A stretch of DNA of 64,000 nt from Patagioenas fasciata. Taxonomy: Eukaryota; Chordata; Aves; Columbiformes; Columbidae. How positions within the stretch are numbered: position 1 is the first letter of the stretch; each line of letters begins with the position of its first letter. Below the pieces are notes generated by a model. The model was given only the letters and a program-made list of their open reading frames with translations, made no database searches and was not told the DNA's origin. The DNA is taken from positions 36,097,501-36,161,500 of the forward strand of contig NC_092526.1 in assembly GCF_037038585.1 (NCBI RefSeq), given 5' to 3'. The translations under genes were made by a program, and so were the position numbers. This document shows, piece by piece, positions 23,401 through 35,400 of the stretch.

Positions 23401-26400
23401 CCCTAAATCACCCTATGTAGTATCTCTTTGTCCAAGTGCTGTCATTGACTTCCATGTGTGCTCTTCTTTGTAATATTAGGAAGTAAAGCAATGGATTTAG
23501 GCTCTGAGCAGTCAGGGGAAGCTTAGAAGAAGCTAACTGAAGTAAATTCAATTTAAAAAAAAAAAAGATTTTATACCTTCTCACTTTCCGTTCTGCTGTT
23601 TGTTAGTGTGCACATTGCTAAGGCCTGGCTGAGGGCTGCTTAGTCCTGGGCAGGCAGAACATCTGATATGAGTCATCTGAGCAACTCAAGGTAGGGCTTG
23701 CCATAGTCACCTGCGGTGAGCACATGGAGCATGGCTGTGGAGAGACCTGCTGTATAGGATGGGAAGAAGGAGCAAGGGTGGACAGAGAACAGTGTGGGTA
23801 GAAGAGGCTAACCAGATCTCCAAGAAATGCTCTGATGGCTTGTAGGTCTCTGCCCTTGGTGTCCCATTCCCTGCCAAGGCTAGGAGTTGGGAGCAACACT
23901 GTGATCTCCAGCTGAGCTGTCTCTTCAAGGTGTCTGTCTGACAGTCACCCCAGCTGGAGGACATTATGCCTGAGGCTGCACAAGGTAGCCAGCTGGGATG
24001 GCCATGTCTCTGCCAGCCATTACCTTGTGGGCATGTTGGGGCTTGTTCTTTCTGCCACATGGCCTTACCTTGGCCACCTGATGTTTTACTGTTGTGGCTG
24101 CAGTAAAGTCAACAATGGGTTTGGAAAGAGCCTGTTGGACAGGCCCAGTTTGATTAAACTCCTTTGCCTCTTCCAGCCACAAACTGCCACCCCTTGAAGG
24201 TGTGAAGTCCAACCCCTCCAAGCGGCACAGAGACAGACTCAACCAGGAGCTGAACAAGCTGACTGGCATGCTGCCCTTCCCTGAAGATGTGCGCATCCAG
24301 CTTGATAAACTCTCCGTTCTCAGACTAGCTGTTGGGTACCTGAAGGTGAAGAGCTACTTGATGGGTGAGTGTCTGTGTTGGTGTTGTGGTGAAAAAGCTT
24401 GTGGGGTCAATCCCCACTGCATGGCTCACATCCCACCCCAAGCCATGTTTGTCTTGGGATGGAGAGCTGGTTCTCCTGAAGATAGGATGACAATGCATTG
24501 TGGTATCAGACCCTTGTTTGTTAATGCATCAGTGTTGATCTTTATATGAGATAGTGGTCTGAAAATGCCCTGGAAAACCAGGAAGGAAATTGCCACATCT
24601 CCAGAAATGCAGACAAGTTGGCAATGGTTGCTGGGAGGTGCTCTGCCTAGGGACATCAATAATATTCCTCAGGCCTTTTGTCACCATGCCACAGGCTTTG
24701 TCTGTGTCCCTTTTGGAAGGAAACTCCTTCATTTTTGGATGCTGCACACTCAAATCTAATCCTTTTCAGTCAGTTATGGGTGGTTGATGTCTCAGAAAAG
24801 CAACATCCTTGGGAAAGTGAGACCACCTTGTTTGATCTAGAAAACAGTTATGGAGATGGAGAGCAGGTGGGGGGGTTGGGAGAGGCTGGGGGGAGGCCAG
24901 GAGCAGCACATGGAGCAGAGGGCCATGTTCCCATCACTTTCAGAGGGGGTGCCTGACAGAAATGGCACTGTGGGTGGAGGGGAGCATCTTGGGTGCCTGC
25001 CCAGCAGCTGAGACCTCCTGCAAAGCTCCTTCATCTGCTCCTCATTAGCTGCCATGCTGCCCCTCTTTTACGTCCAAAAACCCTCCTGTGTCCTACTCCC
25101 AGCAGCCCATGGTGAAGAAGGGAGCAATAGGTAAAACAATGTGTTGTCCTGAATAGCAACATTTCCCTCACTTAATTGGAACTGCAGTTTATAGTTAACT
25201 TGAAAATTGCCAGGATCTGTGGGCTGCTGTCTCTGCTGGGTAGGAGGTGTTGCATGGGGCTGCTCTGTTGAGGTTGGCAGGTTAAACAAAGCTGCTCCTA
25301 AGGCCTGTGTTTGGTTTGACATCTCGTTAGCTTGTTTTTCTCCCCTTTCTTCCTTGGTGGGGGGGTCTCATACATTGGTGGTTTACTGCTGTGCTTGCCA
25401 CCATGGCTCCGCTGGCCTCAGCTGTGGTGGGTCTATTATACTTCTCTAATGAGCATTTCTGTGAGATTGAGGGTGATGCCTCACACCCAGAGACCCCAGA
25501 TTGTCTTTGCAGGATGGAGGGTTGAGCTGATGTGCCTGGAAAACCAATCTCCTTGCATTTGCCTCTCTGCAGCCCTGCTGCTGTGGAGACCCTGGTGCAG
25601 GGCAGCAGCTGTAGCAGAACAATTGTGGCTGGGTGTCACTGCTGGTTTTCTTCTGCTCTTGGCACCAGGGGCTTTCTGCTGTGTTTTTCCCCAATGGGTG
25701 TGTAGCTCCCTTCCTGCTTCTCACCGTTCCCAGAAGCAATTGCCCGCTGGATTTCCAGGAGTTGTTGATGTATCTGAGATAGCTACTGCTGATGAAAACA
25801 TTTGCACTGGGGGCTCCAGGGTTTTTCTGCAATCCTTTATGGATGGTTCAGCTCCTCTTCCTGAAGCTGTAGCTCACACAAGGGGCTGTGGTGGTGGGAT
25901 TTCTCCTGCAGAGCTGGTTTCCCAGGTGGGAACCAGAGCAGCTCCCTCCTGTTCCTCCAACTCCCTTCCATGGGGCAGTGTTGAAGCATCACAACAGTGT
26001 GTTGTCTCTACAAAGGACCTGAGGCTGGCTGGCAGACCACCCAGTGTGGCTGTGAGCGTGGTGGGCCCTTCTTCTTACCTTGGAGGTGCCAGCTACTCGG
26101 CCTCTGGCACTGGCCTGTTTCATGGTCTTAGTTGTTCCTCAGGCACCTCTGGCACATCTTCAGAAGCATTGCCCCAGAAGCAGAACCCCAAAGGACATGG
26201 TGGGGGCATGAAGAGGCACCTTGCTGTAAAGGGAGAATGTCTTGTGCTGGGTGCCTTTGTGCAAGAGGGATGATTGCTGCATGCACAGCATTGGATGTGC
26301 TTTGGATGCTGTTGGGCTCCTCAAAGGCAAGATTGGACTAAGAGCAAAACTTGCAAAATGTGTTTTCTTCCATTGTCTGCTTTTTGGGGGACAAACCTGG

Positions 26401-29400
26401 GAAACAGGATGAGATGCAGGATGGGTATCTAGGTAGGCAGCCTGATGCCATAGTGGCAAGATGTGTTGATTTGAGGATGCAGCAGGTCCTTCTGTCCAAG
26501 GCAGTGCTCACACAACCTCAACCTGCATTGCCGCTGTACAAAGAAAGGCAGCAGCCAGCCCTCCTCACTGATAGAGCCAGCCTCTGCAGCACCCAGCAAG
26601 TCTGGGTTGAGAGGGAAAACAGGGGTGCAGAGCCTGGCTGGGGGGTAGTCACCATGCTATCCTGCCTGCTGACAGCATGTGAACTACAGGCTGTGATGCA
26701 AATAAAGCCTGAAAAGCTGCTGGGATTGCTTTTATAACCTGCTTGCAAAGGCAGTTGCTGGGATCATCCCTGCAGCTAGGGGAGGCAGGACTGGTGTGTG
26801 AGCATGGTATAGTATGGAGGGGGGTCTGGACATATGGGCAGGGACATATGTCATTTCGGGTGCCTTGGGCTTGAGGGAATGGGTGATGGACCCCAGTGAA
26901 GGCAGAGCATGTGGAAGGCAGGAAGCCATCAGCATCTTTCTGTACTTAGAGGCTCCTATCATGATTTTTCCCTACCTAGACTGAAGAAACTTGTCTCTCT
27001 TAGCTTTTTGCCTCATGCCCAGTCCCTCAGGACTCTCCTGGGGCCCTCTCCAGCTGGGGATGCTGGTCCCCAAGAGGAGACCCCTATGCCAGGCTCTCTA
27101 GCTGGGACCCCTGCCTCTGAGCAGAACTGGTTCCTGCTGGATGTGCTCACCATGTGCTTGCCAGCATGAGAACTGCTTTGGAAAAGCAGTCATCACTGAA
27201 TGGGTTGATGTTCGGTGGCAGCCTTGTCCCCGCTTTGGAGACCCATTCTGCCAGGCTAATTACTCCCATTTGGCCACTGCGCCTGTGATTTCCCACTCCC
27301 TCCCCTTGCTTTGCCTGTGTCTGCCCTGAAGTTCATCTTGTTTGAGTTCAGATCATCCCACTGATTCATCAAGGTCAACCTCACTTTGAGCCCTGCCTGA
27401 TGAAGAGCCACATCATCTGCAAGTCATAGCAGTCTGCTCATGGTGTATCACATCAGGCATTTCAGGGGGAAATGACCAAAGCCCTTGTGCTGTGCTATTT
27501 TTTTTTCCTCCCAGTTTGCTGTTGTCTGCTTTCTGCTTTGTACAGGCTTCTCTCTTGCAGCAGCAGAGCGTGGCATCGCCTGGTGAGCATCCCTGTCCTC
27601 TGATGCCTTGGCCTCTTTTCTTTAGCAACCTGAGCCTGTTGCCTTGTCTCCAGGCAGCTTTAATTGGTGCCATATTGATGAAGAGTTCTTCTTTTCCAGC
27701 ATTTCTACTGAGTCTGGTTACTTACCCTTTCTCCTAGGCAAAGGGTTAATACGTGGAGCTGAAGTATGTGGTTATAACCAGTCTGGCAGGGAGGCACATG
27801 CTGGTGAGTGACCGTGGATGTACACCTGCCCAGGCTGTGTCACAGGTTAAAAGTAAAAAATCTATTCCCCTGTCTATGGAGGAGTGCAGGATGAATCCTC
27901 CCAGGCCTGTGCTTCCTGTCAGCAGTCCCAGTCATTCTATGTCCCTGCACTGCTGCAGTTATGAAGGTTAGTTCCAGAATCCCCACTTGCAATCTGTGCT
28001 GGGGACTGCTCGTGGTCCTGGGAAATCTGCTCTGGCTGACCCTACTGAAGCAGGGGCTTGGCCTAGGACATCTCACCAGCTCCCTTCCCACCTCTGCCAC
28101 TGTGAAGCCCTGCTGCGAGGCAGCTGGCAGCAGGTTTCACCAGGTCATCTCACTGCAGTCAGCATTAAATTAGCCTTTTTTATTCATCTACTTCTCTACT
28201 GTTATTATGGCCCGGAGCTGCAGGAGTCTGGACCTGAATTAACTGATGCAGTGACAGGAGTCAAGCTTAAATCCCTCCCTGGGCAAGATCCTGCAGGAAC
28301 ACTCAGGAGTGACTGCGGCAGGAGGCTGGGAAAACCCTGGGTGACTTTTTCTGATAGATTTATAATCTGTGAGTTTGGCATTTGCCTTTTTACTCGAATG
28401 GCGTGAGCCTGCTCTGGTTGGCATGCTGCCTTTGTTAAACAGCTGAGGCAGAGGTTGGTGCTAATTTGACAGGGTTTGGGATCTGATCCAAGAGGAAAAC
28501 AGTTGCACATGGTGTGGTGTTGCTGGAAGAGCTGGGAGCTCCCAGTTTCTTGATGCAAGGCATCTCTGGAGCCTGTTCAAAGAGAAATGCTTCCCATGGG
28601 TGAAGTCTGTTATCTCTTGTGGGTATAACTCTGTCCATGAGAACAGAACTGATCCCAGGGTTTTTTTTGCTAATAATTATTTTTTTCAGTGACAAAACTA
28701 TGCCAGAAGCAAGGGATATGTTAGCTGCCATGGCTGTGCTGCTGTGTTTGTCTTCATGAATGTGATGAGCAAAAAGTGAAGAGATTAGATTGCTCCTTTC
28801 TTTCTTTCTTTCTCATGTTTGAGGTATTTTCTCTGCAGTGCAGAGCTTAGAAACCTCTTTGCAGAGGGGAAAACAAACAAACAAACAGACCCCCAACAAC
28901 AACAAACCCAACACACAACAAAAAAAACAACCTGGCCAACCCAAAGCGATGCTCTTGCTCCTGGTCCTCCAAAACCAGGGACTCCTTTCCCTGCTTTTCT
29001 TCTGAGGCATTAATGCTGAAAACATTACTGTGCTGACCCTGGAGGACATCTCCCCTGGCTTTTTAAATGGAAGCCTTCCAGTCTTTGGGCATCGCTCTGG
29101 CAGCAGGCAGCCTCTTCTGGCTGGTGTAGGGGTTTGTGACAGAGCTGGATTTTCATCCCTTCTCTTAAACATTGCATGCCAATAGCCTCTGTCCCAGTAC
29201 TTTGAAAATACAAATGATCACCAAGTTGCTTCAGCAAATGCCTGGAATTCCTTTCCAAGTCGAAAAGTGACTGGGAATAGCTTCTGTATCCCAGGTGATT
29301 ACGTGGGCCTGGAGTCCTCTGTCTGGATGTGCTCAGGCATCTCTTGGGATTGCTCCCTAGCCCTGTGATTCTTGGCAATTTGAGCAAGGATGAGTTCAGA

Positions 29401-32400
29401 CACCTGTTTGGAGGGGAAGAGCCACAGGGACACTTTGCTCCTGACTGGTTGGTTGAGAAGGATGCCCGGTCATGACATGTTTGAACATGAAGAGGGACAC
29501 CACCTCAAAGTGGATACTGGAGGTGTCTAGATCATCTAGACCACCGAGCAGTGGCTGTGGCTTGTGAGGGCAGCCTCAGCCCTGCCTGTCTACTGGATGC
29601 TCACTCCATCACTGGCCATCCCCAGCAGGGTGTCTGTCTTTTGAAGCAGAGAACTCCTCTGTAAGAACAAGACTGAGCCACAGATGTTGAAGTGATGAGG
29701 AAAGTAAAGGGAGCTTATGTCACACATTCCTGGGTTATTTAGGTGGGAGAGCACCATGCATTGTGCCTTGTTGTCCGGCCTCAGCATTTCCTTGGCCTCT
29801 GGATTCTGAGGACTGCACTGGATGTGAACACCAGCTGCTCTTTACCACCAATACTCATGAGCACCAGTTACAACCCATGCTTTGCAGTTCAGACCTTGCA
29901 ACCCCGGTGCAGTGATGCTTGGTGGCAAGGCAATTGGCAGACACCGTCTCTTTGGGTTTCTTACCTTCTCTTTGTGCTTCAGACCTTCTCCCCAAGCCAG
30001 GTCATCACAGTGTGTCCCATGGGAGATGGATTCTGCACAATTTTCTAGGTCAGCTGTGTAGAATGGACCACTCTGTGTTTGAGAGTAGGGGAAGTGAGCA
30101 TCTCTGGGAGATTAAAAGCTCCTTGCTAAAACTGTTGAGAGAGTTGCAGGAAATAACTTTGCTAGAAAGCACAAAATGAGCAAATAGGTGTTTTGTCTTG
30201 GATTCTGTAAGCCCACAGCAGCTCTCCCCAGCTCATTGCAGCTCTCCCTGAACATGCTACTGGTGGACACTGGGAGGGAGCTGGGGACCATGTGCTCTTG
30301 GGATATGCATTCTCTCAAAATGTTCTCTGCCCTTTTGGAGCTTTGTTTTGGAAGAACTTGATTTCTTTTTGAATTTTCCTGCCAGCTTGCTTCATTTCAA
30401 TGCATTAAAGAGGAGTCAGCCCTTCAAAAGATCTTAATTTTTTTTTTTTTAAGAATTGATGTTTCATTTTGTAACTGTTCTGATCTATTATGTGCAAATT
30501 AAAGCCATACCCATGGTCCAGATGGGCTTTGGCTGTTTTTCCTTGGGAAGTGCTTGGCAGTTGGGAAAGAAGGGAGAAAAAAATATGGGTGCTTTGATGA
30601 CATCTCAGATGGTTTGGGAAGGTTTGCCACAGTCTTTTTTTCAGCCCTGAAGAGCAGGAAAGCAGACATTGTGGCACTGGGGTGGCTTGAAGCCAATGCC
30701 AGCTCTAAGAGGCCCTAACCTGAAAACTTCTCACTGTGTTGGGTGGTGTTTTTTGGCTTGGGCAGCCCAGCAGCACTCGCCTCCTCTCTGTCCTTTGCAT
30801 CTCTGCCTCAGACCTTCACAGAAGTGAGGAGTACCAGTAATGGGACCAAGCAGCAGAAATAATCTCTTGGATGAAGCATTGAGCAAGTTGGACATTGCTG
30901 TGTAAAGGGGCTCTACTCCAGTTCCCACTGGTCTTGTCTTCCTCTGAGCTGGGTCCATGTGCATGAGCAGCACTGGGGTGGGGAGGAAGACGGAGAGGCT
31001 CCCAACTTGCCCGTTCCATGCTGATTTCTTGCCCTCTGACTCACAGCCACAGCTACGAACATTGGTGACCGCATGCTGGATCAGCCCAGGGGCCCAGGAG
31101 GAACCGGATGGATGGACCTGCAGGTTAACAGGGAGCTGCTTCGTGAGGGGGAACTGCTGCTTCAGGTATTGTGCCATAGCTCGGTTGTTTGGGGTCTTCC
31201 TTTGGCTCCTGCCATCCGCTGGACACGACGGCTGGTCCCTGTGTGCTGAACTGTACAGCACCTATGGAGCATCGGGTCCCATCTGTGGGGCAAGAGGAGA
31301 CCCTGCCTTGCTAGGAGCTGCTTTGTTGTGTTGCTGCAGGCACTGAGCACCTTGAGACAGGTCCTCGTTCCCACTGTTCGTTCCCACATCTCACTGTAGT
31401 CTATTGCTCCTTTGGTTACACTGCAGCGGCTCTGGATGGGCTGTATCATAAACTGCATCTGTGAGCAGAGCAGGGCTTGAGGTGGAGGGTTGTGTCCTTC
31501 TCCCAAAGGCATCAGGTGGTGTCTGCATCTGTAGCTGCAGGCAGTAGCTGTCACTGAGCCCAAACCTGGTGTTTTTCCTTGGGACCCACTATAGCTCATG
31601 GACCCAATGTGCACAAACTCATCCATCCCAACCAAGAGGTGCAGGGGTATCATACAGCAGTGTGGGAACTGATTCTTTGGGATGGTTGGTTCCTTGTGTT
31701 CTAGTAGATGCCAAGAGGAGAATGGTGATAGCTGCATGATAAAACATCTGTTAGGAACTGTTTGCCCTATTTGGGCCATTGCATGATCTCCCTAGGCTGA
31801 GTTCACAGACTGCCTGGGATGGAAGAAGCTTGGGTTCAATTTGAAGGTTGTGGGTGGGTGAAAAAGAAGGGAAGATGGATCTGGGAGACAGAGGTGGACA
31901 AAATCAGTGGGTGGTGGGAGCTTTGGTTTGTAGAAAGGCCAGTATGTGGCTAATGAAATAGCTGTCAGTGAACTTCAGAGAACAAGGAGCTGGTGAATCA
32001 ATTGGTCAGGATGCTGTTGCTTGGGCTGTAATTTATAAGTGTAAGCTGAAGGAGATGAGATAGAAAAGTCATATGGAAATGCTGGCTGCTGAATAAATAT
32101 CTGGCCATCTCAGCTTAAAGTGTGCCAATCCTTGGGGCTGCAGGGCAAGTCTGTGCAAGACCTTTAATTGTTCTATGGCTGTGCTCCTGACATTGCATGT
32201 GTCTGCGCTTTCTGGGACTTGAGTCCTCTTTTCCCTTCTTCCATTTCTCCAAACAAAAGCATATGGATACTCAGCTCTCCTTAAAGTCTGATACTGGTGC
32301 TTTACATGCACCATACATCCTGCACAGCTTTACGTGAATGCCCACAGTTTCGTTCAGGCAGGCGGGTGTGAACGCTGCTGTGAGGAGAGCCCCAGCATGA

Positions 32401-35400
32401 GCCCCTATGAGTGGTTTTGCTGAGGCGGTGACTCCTGGGAGTCCAGCATGACTCTTGGTGATGAAGCTTGGATCACATGAAGTCTCCCATGTGGGCTTCA
32501 CTCCCAGGAGTGGTCTTGGCTGTCTTCAAGTGTGATAGTCATGGAGGAACAGCTGGAATAATATGATACCCAGGAGGGAGACTGCGGTTGCCCCAGTGTC
32601 ACAATGGACCTGCTCCCGAGTGCCCTCTGGGGGTTTGAGATGGACTGTATGATGGCAATTTGTTGAGCCACCAGAACATCTGCAGATTTGGGTGATTGAA
32701 GGCATCTGGAGAGCTTGTGAGGTGTTAATGTGACAGAAATCCCCCAGCTGAGCTCCCCCATGTTTTTCCCCCCTCAAAGAGCATTTTAATCAGATACTGC
32801 AATTTGCAGAAAAGTCTGACTCAGGGCCCCCTGAGGGGGGGATGCAGCACACAAAAGAAAAGGACCAATCCTGCTGGGAGCTGGATCTGTATGTTATCAA
32901 ACAACATGCAGCCTCTCACTCAGGCAAGCCTGAGTGTTGCTGTAAATGGGCAAATGCACAAGCTCTGTCAGCAGATTGCTCCTGCTCCCTTTCTGCATGG
33001 GGGGAGAGGGTGAGCAGAGCCAAAGCAGCAGTGTGGGCAGCTGGACCTTCCTCTCCAGCCTTGTGAATTAAAGCTGTTGGATGATGTGAGCATAAAGATA
33101 TTTTTCAGCTGAGGTTTGGGGTCTTTGTGTTTAAAGCCTTAGCTTCTGTCATCTAGAACATGAGCAAGAGGAGAGTAATTTTCCCAGTATGGTGTCTCAT
33201 AGTGGTGGTTCAATGCGAGGATGTATTTGAGGAGCAAGGGGTTTTGTTCCTGACAAGCATCTTGAGAGCAGTGTGTCCTCTTGAGATCTTCATCAGGAAC
33301 AAGAAGAAAATCAGTTGAGGAGAAGTTGTGGTCCTGTGTGGGAGACAGATGAGAACAGGATGCTGTCTCCTTATCGATGATGTATCAAACAGTCCACATG
33401 CTTATATGGATCAAGGAGTGCTGCATCAGGCATCACAGATGCAATGTCAAGGCTTTCACAAATCTGGAATCTGAGTTTCCAGATTTTTCCACCTCTTTTT
33501 CTTTCAAGATGGGTGTTGGTTTTAGCTGCATTCTCATCCTTGATAGCAATAGCTGTGAATTTGGTCTTACTTCACGTATATTGCGATGCAATTATCCAAT
33601 GCACCTTCGGAGCTGAGAGCAGGAGGCCGAGGGACAGCAATGTCCCTGTAGTCCTCAGGTGCTAAGGACTGAAAGGCAGGTTTTCGGGGACAATGCCCCG
33701 CAGTGAGAAGACTTCAAGAATGTGTCTAGAAAAGTTGTCAGTCCACCTTTGATCATTGTTCATGCTTAGTGAGAAATCCCTCCCCAGGTAACCAGGGTTA
33801 AGAGCCTCATGTGGTCACAAGGTGCCTTGATTTTTTAATTTTTTGTGTGTGTGGATTCTGTGTTGATGAAGAGGGTCCCTTCCCATCAAGTTCATCTTTC
33901 AGCAGTTGGATTGAACTCTAGAGTAACTAGAGTAACTCTAGGCTCAACTTATGCTTTCAGGCACTCAATGGATTTGTCATTGCTGTGACTGGAGACGGCT
34001 ACATCTTCTACATCTCTCCTACTGTGAAGGACTACCTGGGCTTTCATCAGGTGGGTACCACTTTTTTGCTGGCTGTAAGCAGATGGGTGCAGTCCAGGCC
34101 TGGGAAGGAGGTGCTGGTAGCCAGGGCTTTATTTTCTTCTCCCTTCCCAGCTCCCTTGGGCCATTTTTGATGTGCGTTTTCCAATGAGTCATGTTCTTTG
34201 GGGACTGTGAAAGCCAGCGAGAATGCTTGTGGCTTGAGTAGGAACAGATGCAAGCTGAGCAATGGCAGGCTATGTGTCTTCTTATCTTTGTGGGTGAGAG
34301 GGGTGTGAGATTTTTGTTGTCACACTGCTGGACACATATGCTCTCACTTACCGAGGGCTGAGGTTATCGTGATGGTGAGTAGTGTCAGTGCCCTGAAGTA
34401 GTGTGGGTTACACGGAATGCCAAGGAAAAACAGTGCTCTCCCCACATCCACTGTGTTGCCTCCTGTTACCCTGACATCCAGCTCCTTTGGCCAAAGGACT
34501 GAGTCAACAGGAGGACCATGAGGCTGCCAGATCTATTTGGTTGTATGGGTTCCTGATGTGCCTGCAGAGACTGCTGTATTTTCTTCTTTGACCTCTCTTT
34601 GCACCCTTTCCCAGCTCCCTGGGATCCTCATGGGCTGATGCCCCAAGTCACAACAGCTGTCAGAAGCAGCGAGTGGGCTTCTCAAAGTACCTGGATGTCT
34701 GGTGAAGCAGGAGACTCTGCTCTGCCATGTTTCTGAGGGCAGGGACATGGCAGTCGGTGGCCTGAGCTGCCCATGGGCTTGGCAGGGCCATGCTGACCAC
34801 TGCAGCATGCAAGACTGGGATGGGAAAAGCTGTAGGAGGGGGGGTCTGTGTTTGGAGGCAGGAGATGTGAGGACTTGCTGGTGTTTCTGCTGCACGGCCA
34901 ACCTTACAGCCCAGCATCAGCATGTCTGTGTTTCCTGGTGGCCCACTGAAGGAAAGATGGTTTGCATTGGGATACAGATTCCTGTGAGTTTGGAGTAAAA
35001 AAAATACCTACAAAACCTTTTTTTAAAACAGCAATTTCCCCCACATAGGTTTTGAAAAATAGTTTGGTTTGCTCAAAATGTTTTCATCAACCTGAAATGT
35101 TTTTTTACATTGATCCTGTGGAAGAACACAATTTATTTGCAGAGGACTAAGCATGGGAATGTTAAGAGGGATCTTGCATGATGTTGCAGACCGGCAATTT
35201 GTACCCCACAAACAAATTCTCCTCTGACAGCCCACAGCCTTTCTGGCTCTTTGTCTGAATTTGGTCCTGAGAAGATACTAGAAGTTAAGATAGAAGTTAA
35301 GACACGTGAGGAAAGTGCTGCTGCTGCAGCATTCACCCCACAGATGGGAAACAAAGCTTCCTTAAGGGTGGAGGCTCCTGTGGCAGAGGAAGAAACTGAA

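Larger units (their letters stand above)
24365..31046 (+). other. AHR2: AHR2 intron 2
   Basis: About 6.7 kb without a recognised gene or CR1. It carries a 313-codon open frame (25332-26273), discussed as a curiosity, a (TTTC)n run at about 28796-28813 and an A/C-rich low-complexity patch at about 28868-28931. Confidence 0.6.
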
